Below are positions 1 through 7,842 of a stretch of 64,000 nt of DNA, piece after piece. Each line of letters begins with the position of its first letter. The first letter of the stretch is position 1. Made by a program: the position numbers and the translations under genes. The notes under the pieces were generated by a model. That model did not search any database. It saw only the letters and a program-made list of their open reading frames with translations, and was not told where the DNA came from. The stretch spans positions 62,001 through 126,000 of the forward strand of contig NZ_CABVQC010000013.1 in the NCBI RefSeq assembly GCF_902499175.1, in the 5' to 3' direction. The DNA comes from Burkholderia aenigmatica. GTDB lineage: Bacteria > Pseudomonadota > Gammaproteobacteria > Burkholderiales > Burkholderiaceae.

Positions 1-301
1 CGCAGGCGGCGCACGGATCGTGCCTGGCGCGCGGGCGGATGGCGGATGCGCGGTTCGAGCAGCCCGGCCGCAGTCCTTCGGCCGGCATGCAGGCCCGAAT
101 TATGCCGTGATCCGGCCCGGCCGGGAACCCGCCAGCCGCACGCGCGCACAAACCCTGTCCAGCGTCACCAGCCGGATATGACTATGCGGGTATGATCGGG
201 GCTGGCCCTTGGGGTCGGTGGCGGCCGTTCTGATGGCAACGCATGCGCGTTCCTTCTGTCAACAGGCCCTGGGGATCGATCGACGAGCGGGAGGAAAGGG
301 A
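1..301. other. Intergenic DNA at left edge, no gene seen
   Basis: No convincing coding sequence begins in this stretch. An open frame continuous with the next gene reaches back to position 209, but its codons 1-31 do not look like protein and the good ribosome binding site lies just before 302. A TATGAT-like hexamer near 191-196 could be a -10 element, but no convincing -35 was found. Confidence 0.5.
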
Positions 302-565
302 ATGGCAGGAAACTTGGTGATCGTCTGCCGCGATCAGGATGCCGACGCGTTCTACGAACTGATGCAGGAGTACGGGTCGTTCCAGACGCGGCTGTCGTCG
401 ACGGCGTGGTACCTGAACATGAACGTCGTGCCTGAATCGCTGCAGGAGGAAATCCTGGAGCGCCTCGGCCGGTACACGACCGTCTATATCTTCGAGGCCA
501 CCACCGTGACCTACAACACCATCGACAGCAACGCGGCCGAAACGCTCGGCACGCTGTTCGAATGA
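302..565 (+). CDS. Small conserved protein, possible Cas2/SinR-like ferredoxin fold
   Basis: An 87-residue soluble protein with no signal peptide or membrane segment. The start at 302 was chosen because a GGGAGGAAAGGG ribosome binding site immediately precedes it. The order of elements is an N-terminal strand (LVIVCRD), an acidic helix, the segment YGSFQTRLSSTAWYL, a second helix after VPESLQEEIL, and a strand VYIFEAT. That resembles the strand-helix-strand plan and the 'S-T-W' second strand of stand-alone Cas2/SinR-type proteins; this is an inference from pattern only. No cas genes or CRISPR repeats are nearby, so an adaptation role is unlikely. It converges on the histidine kinase gene. Function unknown. 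Confidence 0.75.
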   Translation: MAGNLVIVCRDQDADAFYELMQEYGSFQTRLSSTAWYLNMNVVPESLQEEILERLGRYTTVYIFEATTVTYNTIDSNAAETLGTLFE

Positions 566-572
566 TGCCGCG

Positions 573-600
573 CGGCGCCAGCCCGGCCGGGTTGGCGCCG
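573..600. terminator. Palindromic hairpin between convergent genes
   Basis: The arms CGGCGCCA (573-580) and TGGCGCCG (593-600) enclose a GCCCGGCCGGGT core that continues the pairing with one G-T wobble. There is no T run. It sits between the stops of two convergent genes and may slow or end transcription from both sides. Confidence 0.4.
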
Positions 601-607
601 CAGCCGC

Positions 608-1924
608 TTATGCGGCCTGTGCGTGGGGCTCGTCCTTCGGCACGACCTCGAACGGGAATGTCATCGAGACGCGCAGGCCGCCTTCGGGGCGGTTGCCGAT
701 GTCGCACGCCCCACCCAGCCTGAGTACGAGCCGCTCGACGATCGCGAGCCCGAGCCCGCTGTGGCCGTTCCCGCCGCGCGCGGGGTCGAGCCGCACGAAC
801 GGCCGCGTCGCCGCCGCGAGGTCGCGCGGCGCGATCCCGCCGCCGCTGTCGCTGACCGACAGCACGTAGCCGGCCGGCGTGCGCGCCGTCTCCACCAGCA
901 CGGGCGGCGCACCGTACGCATGCGCGTTGTCCAGCAGGTTCGACAGGATCCGGTCGAGCGTCGCCGTCGGCAGCCGGAAGCCCGGGTCGGCGTCGAGCCG
1001 GGTCTGGACCGTCGGCGCGTTCGGCGCGACCGCACGGTAGCTGCGCGCGATCCGCTCGCACGCCTGATCGACCGGCACCGGTTCGCTGCGATCGGAGCCG
1101 CCGTGTGCAAACACCAGGAATTGATCGACGATATGCGACATCGAATCGACGTCGCGCACCACCCCGTCGCGCAACCGGACGTCGTCCATCATTTCCGCCC
1201 GCAGCCGCATCCGCGCAAGCGGCGTGCGCAGGTCGTGCGCCACGCCGGCCAGCATCACTGCCCGGTCGCTCTCGGCCTGCGACACCTGCTCCACCATCTG
1301 GTTGAAGCCATGCGTGAGCTGGCGCAGCTCGCGCGGGCCGCGCTCGCGCAGCGGCGGCACCGGCTGGCCGCGGCCGAAGCGCGCAACCGCACGTGCGAGC
1401 GACCGCAGCGGCTGCTGCAGTTGCCACGCCGCGAACAGCGCGGCGATCACGCCGGCCGAGAAGATCGTGCCGAGCCACAGCAGCATCCGGTCGAGCGAGC
1501 GCGGCGGCCGCAGCGGTTGCACCGGCACCACGATCCAGTTGCGGTCGGTCGGCTCCTTCACCCACAGCACGGGCGGATGGCCGGGCGCACCGATCTCGAC
1601 GCGCGTGCCGGGCGGCATCCGCTCGCTCACGTCGTCGCGGAACCGCTTGAGCGCCGCCGGCAGGCTCGACGGATCGCCATTCGGCACGTCGGCGCTGCCC
1701 GGTGTCACGAGCCGCACACGCGATGGCAACGGCTGGTCGGGCGTGCGCTCGACGTGCTGGCGCACCGCGTCGACCAGGAACGCGGCCTCTTCGACCGCGT
1801 AGCGCGTCTGCATCTGGCTGCGCTCGAGCCGCATCGCGAAAAACCACGCGAAGTGCGACAGGAGCAGGACACCGATGACGAGCAGCGCCAGCCGCCCGAA
1901 CAGTGAATCAATGGGTTTGCGCAT
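608..1924 (-). CDS. EnvZ-type sensor histidine kinase
   Basis: A 438-residue inner-membrane sensor kinase. Membrane segment 1 (about 10-31) and segment 2 (about 148-168) flank a periplasmic domain of roughly 115 residues. HAMP follows, then the H box GVAHDLRTPL with phospho-acceptor His230. The N box (LLDNAHAYG) and G boxes (DSGGGIAP, GLGLAIVERL) of the HATPase domain lie towards the C terminus. The H box and following helix closely resemble EnvZ. The start at 1924 overlaps the end of the upstream response regulator gene by 17 nt, which implies translational coupling. It should phosphorylate the partner regulator. The signal is unknown; the neighbouring Spy-like gene suggests envelope stress. 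Family assignment is firm, orthology to EnvZ is not. Confidence 0.93.
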   Translation of the reverse strand: MRKPIDSLFGRLALLVIGVLLLSHFAWFFAMRLERSQMQTRYAVEEAAFLVDAVRQHVERTPDQPLPSRVRLVTPGSADVPNGDPSSLPAALKRFRDDVSERMPPGTRVEIGAPGHPPVLWVKEPTDRNWIVVPVQPLRPPRSLDRMLLWLGTIFSAGVIAALFAAWQLQQPLRSLARAVARFGRGQPVPPLRERGPRELRQLTHGFNQMVEQVSQAESDRAVMLAGVAHDLRTPLARMRLRAEMMDDVRLRDGVVRDVDSMSHIVDQFLVFAHGGSDRSEPVPVDQACERIARSYRAVAPNAPTVQTRLDADPGFRLPTATLDRILSNLLDNAHAYGAPPVLVETARTPAGYVLSVSDSGGGIAPRDLAAATRPFVRLDPARGGNGHSGLGLAIVERLVLRLGGACDIGNRPEGGLRVSMTFPFEVVPKDEPHAQAA

Positions 1925-2633
1925 GGGCCTCGCCGTCGGGCACGAACACATAGCCGCGCCCGCGGACCGTCTGGATGAAGCGCGGCGTCGACGGATCCGT
2001 TTCGAGGATGCGGCGCAGACGCCATACCTGGACGTCGATGCCGCGGTCGGTGCCGTCGTACTCGGGCCCGTGCAGCAGCTCGAGCAGCCGCTCGCGCGTG
2101 AGCGTGCGCAGCGCATGGTTCACGAAGATCTTCAGCAGCGCGAATTCGCTGCTCGACAGCGTGGCGGGCTTGCCGTCGACCGACAGCGTGCGCGCCTGGA
2201 AGTCGAGCACGAAGCGGCCGAACGCGAACGGCTCGCGCTGTTCGGGTGCCGCCGCCGACGGCGTCGCGCGGCGGCGGCGCAGCACGGCCTGCACGCGCGC
2301 GAGCAGCTCGCGCGGGTTGAACGGCTTGCCGAGGTAGTCGTCCGCGCCGAGCTCGAGCCCGACGATGCGGTCGACGTCGTCCGCACGCGCGGTCAGCATG
2401 ATCACGGGGATATCGTCGCCGGCCGCGCGCAGCTGGCGCAGCGCGGTCAGGCCGTCGACGCCCGGCATCATCAGGTCCAGCACGATCAGGTCGGGCCGCT
2501 CGCGCTCAAGGCGCTTCTCGAGCGTGGCCGCGTCGTGCAGCACGGACACTTCCATCCCCTGGCGCACGAGGTAGTCGCGCAGCAGGTCTCGGAGTTCTTG
2601 GTCGTCGTCGACGATGAGGATCTGGGTAGTCAT
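1908..2633 (-). CDS. OmpR-family response regulator
   Basis: A 241-residue DNA-binding response regulator. The receiver domain has the acidic pair at 9-11, phospho-acceptor Asp53 in VLDLMMPG, and Lys103 in GKPFNPREL. The winged helix C-terminal domain ends with PRFIQTVRGRGYVFVPDG, very close to OmpR itself. The ATG at 2633 begins MTTQILIVDDD, the normal start of the receiver fold; a longer frame upstream carries no recognisable domain. The gene overlaps the sensor kinase gene and is divergent from a Spy-like gene. The shared region holds GGTTAC direct repeats 10 bp apart that could be its binding site, implying autoregulation. Confidence 0.94.
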   Translation of the reverse strand: MTTQILIVDDDQELRDLLRDYLVRQGMEVSVLHDAATLEKRLERERPDLIVLDLMMPGVDGLTALRQLRAAGDDIPVIMLTARADDVDRIVGLELGADDYLGKPFNPRELLARVQAVLRRRRATPSAAAPEQREPFAFGRFVLDFQARTLSVDGKPATLSSSEFALLKIFVNHALRTLTRERLLELLHGPEYDGTDRGIDVQVWRLRRILETDPSTPRFIQTVRGRGYVFVPDGEAHAQTH

Positions 2634-2689
2634 GGCTCGAAGTTTACCGCGCGAGGGCGGAGTCAAAGAACGAAACAAAGGGACGAAAG

Positions 2690-2735
2690 GGTTACTGCGG
2701 GTTACGGCGCAAGGGAACTGTAATGCGCGGTAACC
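2690..2735. promoter_or_regulatory. GGTTAC repeats, candidate OmpR-type boxes
   Basis: GGTTAC occurs at 2690-2695 and 2700-2705, exactly 10 bp apart, and inverted as GGTAACC at 2729-2735. OmpR-family regulators typically bind direct repeats spaced by about one helical turn. The sites lie in the 224-bp divergent region between the response regulator and the Spy-like gene. Binding is inferred, not shown. Confidence 0.45.
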
Positions 2736-2857
2736 CGGCCACCGCCCCACGTAACACCAGCCGGGGTCCGCATCGCTAACCTGCGTCTTACCGGATGCGG
2801 TACACGGCTTGCCCGGTACCGCATCGCCGGACCCTTTGGATACAAGGAGTTTCTGAA

Positions 2858-3409
2858 ATGTATAAGAAGACTTCCCGCGTGGCCATCGCGGCCGCCACCG
2901 TGCTCGCTCTCGCATTCGGCACCGCACACGCCGCGCAGCCCAACGACATGCCGCCTCCGGGCGGCCCTGGCGCCCACCAGATGCACGGCGGGCACGACGG
3001 CGGCCCGTTCGGCGTGATCATGAAACTGCACGACCAGCTGAAGCTCAACGCGTCGCAGGAACAACAATGGCAGACGGCCATCAACACGATGAAGCAGAAC
3101 CGTGATGCGATGCGCAAGAGCCACGAGCAGATGCGCGAGCAGTTCAAGGCGCAGCAGAACCAGCCGATTCTCGACTTGAACGCGATGCACACCGCCCGCC
3201 AGCAGGCCGAGCAGCAGAACGCGCAGCTGCGCGAGCAGACGTCCGCCGCATGGCTCGCGTTCTACAACGGGCTGAACGACCAGCAGAAGACCACGGTCAG
3301 CACGGCGCTCAAGCAGCAGTTCGCGAAGATGGAGCAGCGCCACGAGAAGATGAAGGAGCGCTGGGAGCAGCATCGTGCGGCCAAGGCCGCGTCGGCGCCG
3401 GCGCAGTAA
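2858..3409 (+). CDS. Spy/CpxP-like periplasmic protein
   Basis: A 183-residue exported protein. The N terminus MYKKTSRVAIAAATVLALAF ending in AHA-AQ is a Sec signal peptide cleaved near residue 24. The mature part is helical, rich in Gln, Met, His and Lys, and has two LTxxQ-like segments (LNASQEQQW and LNDQQKTTV), the hallmark of the Spy/CpxP family of periplasmic chaperone or sensor proteins. An AAGGAG ribosome binding site at 2843-2848 supports the start; an upstream in-frame start at 2795 would bury the signal peptide. Its divergence from an OmpR/EnvZ-type pair suggests it is a target, or a feedback partner, of that system. Confidence 0.87.
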   Translation: MYKKTSRVAIAAATVLALAFGTAHAAQPNDMPPPGGPGAHQMHGGHDGGPFGVIMKLHDQLKLNASQEQQWQTAINTMKQNRDAMRKSHEQMREQFKAQQNQPILDLNAMHTARQQAEQQNAQLREQTSAAWLAFYNGLNDQQKTTVSTALKQQFAKMEQRHEKMKERWEQHRAAKAASAPAQ

Positions 3410-3440
3410 GCCTGCGGGCCGCTCCGCGGAGCGGCATCGA

Positions 3441-3475
3441 AGGGGACGCGGGCACCGGCCCGCGTCCCCTTTTTT
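3441..3475 (+). terminator. Rho-independent terminator after spy-like gene
   Basis: A perfect 12-bp stem (3441-3452 with 3459-3470), a 6-nt loop and a run of six T from 3470. The convergent yhaK-like gene ends at 3481, so it probably serves both directions. Confidence 0.9.
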
Positions 3476-3480
3476 GCGTT

Positions 3481-4176
3481 TCAGGCGACGTCGAACAGCA
3501 GCACCTCGGCCGCCCGGCCGCGCGCGAACGCCACCGCGTCCACGCCTCCGATCCGCGCGCCGTCGCCCGCAGCCAGCGCGCGACCGTTCACCTCGACGTC
3601 GCCGCGCACCACATGCACATAGGCGCGGCGTCCGGCCGGTACGTCGAACGCCGTCGCCTCGTCGCCGTCGATCAGCCCCGTAAAGATGCGTGCGTCCGCA
3701 CACATCGGCAGCGCGCCGTCGCCACCATCCGGCGCCGCGACGAGCCGCAGCCGGCCGCGTTTCTCGTCGTCGGCGAAGCGCGTCTGCACGTAGCCGGGCC
3801 GGCCGCCCGCCCCGGCTGGCGCAAGCCAGATCCGCAGCAGGTGCAACGGCTCGTCACACGATGCATTGGTTTCGCTCAGCATCACGCCGGAGCCGGCGCT
3901 CATGCGCTGCACGCCGCCCGCGCGGACGATCGCGCCGTTGCCGAGGCTGTCGCGATGCGCGAGCGCGCCGTCGAGCACGTAGGTGACGATTTCCGCGTCC
4001 CGGTACGGCCGCATCCCGTAGCCGCGGGTCGGCGCGATGCATTCCTCGTTCAGTTCACGCAACGCGCCGAAGACCGGCGAACCGCCCCGGCCGGCCCCAC
4101 AAGGAAAGCTGTGATGGAATTCGTGCCAACCCTGGCTACGCTGGTCGCGATCGGCGGCGCGGCGAATCTGAAACAT
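3481..4176 (-). CDS. yhaK: YhaK-type pirin-like bicupin
   Basis: A 231-residue cytosolic protein of the pirin family with N- and C-terminal cupin domains. The pirin metal site, normally HPHRD and HSE, reads RPYRD (residues 56-60) and LSE (100-102). Three of four expected ligands are therefore gone; only Glu102 remains. The same Arg/Tyr replacement occurs in E. coli YhaK (233 residues), a bicupin subclass lacking the pirin metal centre, so this is the better match than pirin/YhhW. The start at 4176 has a GGAG upstream at good spacing; an extra 12 codons to 4212 lack one. It is divergent from hisJ across 369 bp. Its biochemical role is unknown; a redox or small-molecule sensing role is possible. 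Confidence 0.85.
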   Translation of the reverse strand: MFQIRRAADRDQRSQGWHEFHHSFPCGAGRGGSPVFGALRELNEECIAPTRGYGMRPYRDAEIVTYVLDGALAHRDSLGNGAIVRAGGVQRMSAGSGVMLSETNASCDEPLHLLRIWLAPAGAGGRPGYVQTRFADDEKRGRLRLVAAPDGGDGALPMCADARIFTGLIDGDEATAFDVPAGRRAYVHVVRGDVEVNGRALAAGDGARIGGVDAVAFARGRAAEVLLFDVA

Positions 4177-4545
4177 GGGACGGACACTCCGTGAGATGCG
4201 TTGTTGTGGCATGCCGCCACTGTATGAGTGTGCCAATCGCGCCACAATCCGCCGCCTGCGCACCGCATCGTTGCACCTGCGAATGCAATCAATGCAATGT
4301 CCATTGCAAATACAATGATTGTCGCAACAACCGGATCAATGCGTCGAAGAATCGACCGGTCGGCCCGGATTGCCGGTTTGCGGGTATCGCGTTCGGGTAA
4401 AATACCGCCCTTTTGGCGTTCGCCGTTCCGGCGGCCGCCATCGCCAGAGCGCCGATCGGCGAATTTTGGCCGTCTAGAATACGCCGCGGCGCCCGGTTCG
4501 ACCGGCCGCGAGCGCTCCCGAAAAGTCAGCAACAGAAGGATGGAA
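4177..4545. promoter_or_regulatory. Divergent control region yhaK / hisJ
   Basis: This 369-bp AT-richer region has no gene. It contains a perfect inverted repeat TGCAATG-TC-CATTGCA at 4293-4308, preceded by a partial direct copy (AATGCAAT, 4282-4289), which looks like an operator. TAAAAT at 4398-4403 and TAGAAT at 4475-4480 are possible -10 hexamers for hisJ; neither has a convincing -35 at 17 bp. Confidence 0.45.
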
Positions 4546-5328
4546 ATGAAGAAGGCCGCCCTGTGCGCCGCCCTCGCCCTCATGGCGGGCAGCGCCTTCG
4601 CGAAGGAGTGGAAGACCGTGCGGATCGGCGTCGACGCCAGCTACCCGCCGTTCGAGTCGACCGCGCCGAGCGGCGAGATCGTCGGTTTCGACGTCGATCT
4701 CACCAAGGAAATCTGCAAGCGGATCAACGTGAAATGCGTGTGGGTGGCGCAGGATCTCGACGGAGTCATCCCGGCGCTGAAGGCGAAGAAGTACGACGTC
4801 ATCGTGTCGTCGCTGACCGTCACGGACAAGCGCCGCGAACAGATCGACTTCTCCGACAAGGTCTATGACGCGCCGGCGCGGATGATCGCGAAGACCGGCT
4901 CGCCGTTGCTGCCGACGATCGCCTCGCTGAAGGGCAAGCGCGTGGGCGTCGAGCAGGGCTCGACGCAGGAAACCTACGCGAAGACCTACTGGGAGCCGCA
5001 GGGCGTGACGATCATTCCTTACCAGAACCAGGACCAGGTCTACGCCGATCTCGGCTCGGGCCGCCTCGACGCGACGCTGCAGGACGAGTTGCAGGCCGAC
5101 TACGGCTTCCTGCGCACGCCGCGCGGCAAGGGTTTCGCGTTTGCCGGGCCGGAAGTGAAGGATCCGAAGACGATCGGCGACGGCACCGCGATCGGCCTGC
5201 GCAAGGAAGATACGGACCTGAAGCTCAAGATCAACAAGGCGCTGGCCGACATGCACAAGGACGGCACGTACGACCGGCTGTCGCACAAGTATTTCGCGTT
5301 CAGCGTCTATTCGGCTTCGGCCCGCTGA
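4546..5328 (+). CDS. hisJ: Basic amino acid ABC transporter, periplasmic binding protein
   Basis: A 260-residue solute-binding protein of the HisJ/ArgT family. The signal peptide MKKAALCAALALMAGSAFA is cleaved before KEW. The mature start IGVDASYPPFES, followed by GFDVDLTKEICKRI and SSLTVTDKRREQIDFSDKVY, is typical of lysine/arginine/ornithine/histidine binders. It captures ligand in the periplasm and delivers it to HisQM. The ATG at 4546 is placed 5 nt after AAGGA; an ATG two codons earlier is also possible. It is the first gene of the hisJQMP cluster, separated from hisQ by 229 bp containing hairpins, which would let it be expressed at a higher level than the membrane genes. Confidence 0.92.
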   Translation: MKKAALCAALALMAGSAFAKEWKTVRIGVDASYPPFESTAPSGEIVGFDVDLTKEICKRINVKCVWVAQDLDGVIPALKAKKYDVIVSSLTVTDKRREQIDFSDKVYDAPARMIAKTGSPLLPTIASLKGKRVGVEQGSTQETYAKTYWEPQGVTIIPYQNQDQVYADLGSGRLDATLQDELQADYGFLRTPRGKGFAFAGPEVKDPKTIGDGTAIGLRKEDTDLKLKINKALADMHKDGTYDRLSHKYFAFSVYSASAR

Positions 5329-5348
5329 GCAACGAAAAGAAGAGACAA

Positions 5349-5374
5349 CGGATGCGGGGGCGGCCCCGTATCCG
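5349..5374. other. Intercistronic hairpin between hisJ and hisQ
   Basis: CGGATGCGGGG pairs with CCCCGTATCCG around a 4-nt loop (11 bp, one G-T). A second stem, GCCCGCC (5414-5420) with GGCGGGC (5433-5439), lies downstream. Neither has a T run, so RNA stabilisation or partial termination is more likely than full termination. Confidence 0.5.
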
Positions 5375-5557
5375 CGCAGTACAGACAGTCAACCACGCGC
5401 CGCCCGCCCCCTTGCCCGCCGCTCGCGCGACGGGCGGGCCCGGCACCGACGCCGGGGCGGACGGTCATGATACGTACGGGGCGTTCCGCGCAGCTTGGCG
5501 GGCGCGTCTTTCGCGGCGCACCGCGTGCGCCCTAAAGGACCACACCAGGGACCACAT

Positions 5558-6247
5558 ATGTTTCTACAAGGTTACGGCCCGCTGATCCTCGCTGGCACCT
5601 GGCAAACCGTCAAACTGGCGGTGCTTTCGCTTGCGCTGTCGTTCCTGCTGGGCCTGCTCGGCGCGGGCGCGAAGCTGTCGCGCAACCGCTTCACGAGCGG
5701 TGTCGGCACCGTCTACACGACGCTGATCCGCGGCGTGCCCGACCTCGTGCTGATGCTGCTGCTGTTCTACAGCCTGCAGATCTGGCTGAACATGGCGACC
5801 GACGCGCTCGGCTGGGACCAGATCGACATCGACCCGTTCCTCGCCGGCGTGCTCGTGCTCGGCTTCATCTACGGCGCGTATTTCACCGAGACGTTCCGCG
5901 GCGCGTTCCTGTCGGTGCCGCGCGGCCAGCTCGAAGCCGGCAGCGCGTACGGGATGACGAACTGGCAGGTGTTCACGCGGGTCATGTTCCCGCAGATGAT
6001 GCGCTTCGCGCTGCCGGGGATCGGCAACAACTGGCAGGTGCTCGTGAAGTCGACCGCGCTCGTGTCGATCATCGGCCTGGCCGACGTCGTGAAGGCGTCG
6101 CAGGACGCCGGCAAGGGCACGCTGCGGTTCTTCTTCTTCACGCTGATCGCGGGGGCCGTCTACCTCGCGATCACGACGATCTCGAACTTCGTGCTGATGT
6201 GGCTCGAAAAGCGCTACTCGACCGGCGTCCGCAAGGCTGACCTATGA
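5558..6247 (+). CDS. hisQ: Basic amino acid ABC transporter permease HisQ
   Basis: A 229-residue inner-membrane permease of the HisMQ family (E. coli HisQ is 228). The TM-rich N terminus (MFLQGYGPLILAGTWQTVKL) matches the family start, so the ATG at 5558 was preferred over a longer open frame. The conserved cytoplasmic EAA loop, contacting the ATPase, reads EAGSAYGMTNWQVFTRVMFP. The stop overlaps the hisM start in an ATGA arrangement, which points to coupled translation and a HisQ-HisM heterodimer. Confidence 0.93.
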   Translation: MFLQGYGPLILAGTWQTVKLAVLSLALSFLLGLLGAGAKLSRNRFTSGVGTVYTTLIRGVPDLVLMLLLFYSLQIWLNMATDALGWDQIDIDPFLAGVLVLGFIYGAYFTETFRGAFLSVPRGQLEAGSAYGMTNWQVFTRVMFPQMMRFALPGIGNNWQVLVKSTALVSIIGLADVVKASQDAGKGTLRFFFFTLIAGAVYLAITTISNFVLMWLEKRYSTGVRKADL

Positions 6248-6957
6248 TCGACCTCATCCAAGAATACTGGCGCAACTACCTCTTCACCGACGGCTACCGC
6301 ATCACCGGTGTCGCGATCACGCTGTGGCTGCTGGTCGTGTCGATCGGCCTCGGCTTCTGCCTGTCGGTGCCGCTCGCGGTCGCGCGCGTGTCGAAGAAGA
6401 AGTGGCTGTCGGGCGCCGTGTGGCTCTATACGTACGTGTTCCGCGGCACGCCGCTCTACGTGCAGCTGCTGCTCTGCTACACGGGCCTCTACAGCCTGCA
6501 GGTCGTGCGCGGCACGCCGATGCTCGACGCGTTCTTCCGCGACGGGATGCACTGCACGCTGCTCGCGTTCACGCTGAACACCTGCGCGTACACCACCGAG
6601 ATCTTCGCAGGCGCGATCAAGGCGACCTCCTACGGCGAGATCGAAGCCGCGCGCGCGTACGGGATGTCCTCCTTCACGATGTACCGCCGCGTGATCCTGC
6701 CGTCGGCGCTGCGCCGCGCGCTGCCGCTGTACAGCAACGAAGTGATCCTGATGCTGCACGCGACCACCGTCGCGTTCACGGCGACCGTGCCGGACATCCT
6801 GAAGATCGCCCGCGACGTGAACTCGGCGACCTACATGTCGTTCCATGCGTTCGGCATTGCCGCCCTGCTCTATCTCGTGATCTCGTTCACGCTCGTCTGG
6901 CTGTTCCGCCAGGCCGAGCGCCGCTGGCTCGCGTATCTGCGCCCGCAAGGCAAGTAA
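6244..6957 (+). CDS. hisM: Basic amino acid ABC transporter permease HisM
   Basis: A 237-residue integral membrane protein, the second permease half of the importer (E. coli HisM is 238). The EAA loop reads EIEAARAYGMSSFTMYRRV, followed by LPSALRRALP. Its ATG overlaps the hisQ stop by 4 nt. With HisQ it forms the channel for His, Arg, Lys or Orn uptake. Confidence 0.93.
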   Translation: MIDLIQEYWRNYLFTDGYRITGVAITLWLLVVSIGLGFCLSVPLAVARVSKKKWLSGAVWLYTYVFRGTPLYVQLLLCYTGLYSLQVVRGTPMLDAFFRDGMHCTLLAFTLNTCAYTTEIFAGAIKATSYGEIEAARAYGMSSFTMYRRVILPSALRRALPLYSNEVILMLHATTVAFTATVPDILKIARDVNSATYMSFHAFGIAALLYLVISFTLVWLFRQAERRWLAYLRPQGK

Positions 6958-6975
6958 GTTTTCGCAGGACTATTG

Positions 6976-7755
6976 ATGAATTCCCAGACTCAGAAGCTTT
7001 TCGTCGACGATCTGCACAAGCGGTACGGCGACAACGAGGTGCTCAAGGGCGTGTCGCTGAAGGCGAACTCGGGCGACGTGATCAGCGTGATCGGCTCGTC
7101 GGGTTCCGGCAAGAGCACGATGCTCCGCTGCATCAACTTCCTCGAGCAGCCGAATGCGGGCCGCATCGTCGTCGACGGCGAGGAAGTGCGCACCACGAAG
7201 GACAAGACCGGCGCGCTGCGCGCGGCCGATCCGAAGCAGCTGCAGCGCGTGCGCACCAAGCTGTCGATGGTGTTCCAGCACTTCAATCTCTGGTCGCACA
7301 TGAACGTGATCGAGAACGTGATGGAAGCGCCCGTGAACGTGCTCGGCATCCCGAAGAAGGAAGCCGAGGAACGTGCGCGCACGTATCTCGAGAAAGTCGG
7401 CCTCGCGCCGCGCGTCGAGAAGCAGTATCCGTCGCACCTGTCGGGCGGCCAGCAGCAACGCGTGGCCATTGCACGCGCGCTGGCGATGCATCCGGACGTG
7501 ATGCTGTTCGACGAGCCGACTTCCGCGCTCGACCCGGAGCTGGTGGGCGAAGTGCTGAAGGTGATGCAGAAGCTGGCCGAGGAAGGCCGCACGATGATCG
7601 TCGTCACGCACGAGATGGGCTTTGCCCGCAACGTGTCGAACCACGTGATGTTCCTGCACCAGGGCCGCGTCGAGGAAGAAGGCGTGCCGTCCGAGGTGTT
7701 CGCGAACCCGAAGAGCGAGCGCCTGCGCGGGTTCCTGTCGGGCAGCCTCAAGTAA
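6976..7755 (+). CDS. hisP: Basic amino acid ABC transporter ATPase HisP
   Basis: A 259-residue ABC ATPase (E. coli HisP is 257). Walker A is GSSGSGKST, the Q loop is in VFQHFNLW, the signature is LSGGQQQR, Walker B is [12 protein letters not shown] and the switch His is in VVTHEMGF. The HisP-specific insertion ([20 protein letters not shown]) is present, supporting the basic amino acid subfamily. ATG 6976 was chosen over an adjacent TTG one codon upstream. It is the last gene of the cluster and is followed by a strong terminator. Confidence 0.95.
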   Translation: MNSQTQKLFVDDLHKRYGDNEVLKGVSLKANSGDVISVIGSSGSGKSTMLRCINFLEQPNAGRIVVDGEEVRTTKDKTGALRAADPKQLQRVRTKLSMVFQHFNLWSHMNVIENVMEAPVNVLGIPKKEAEERARTYLEKVGLAPRVEKQYPSHLSGGQQQRVAIARALAMHPDVMLFDEPTSALDPELVGEVLKVMQKLAEEGRTMIVVTHEMGFARNVSNHVMFLHQGRVEEEGVPSEVFANPKSERLRGFLSGSLK

Positions 7756-7790
7756 CATCGCATGCAGCACGCCACGCGTCGCGACGCGTG

Positions 7791-7828
7791 AACGGGCGCC
7801 CCGCGGTTCGCCGCGCGGCGCCCGTTTT
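7791..7828. terminator. Bidirectional terminator hisP / GNAT gene
   Basis: AACGGGCGCC (7791-7800) pairs with GGCGCCCGTT (7817-7826). The inner stem CGCGG-TTCG-CCGCG has a stable TTCG tetraloop. T's follow on the plus strand and on the complementary strand. It lies between convergent genes. Confidence 0.85.
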
Positions 7829-7842
7829 GCATTGACGCGGCG

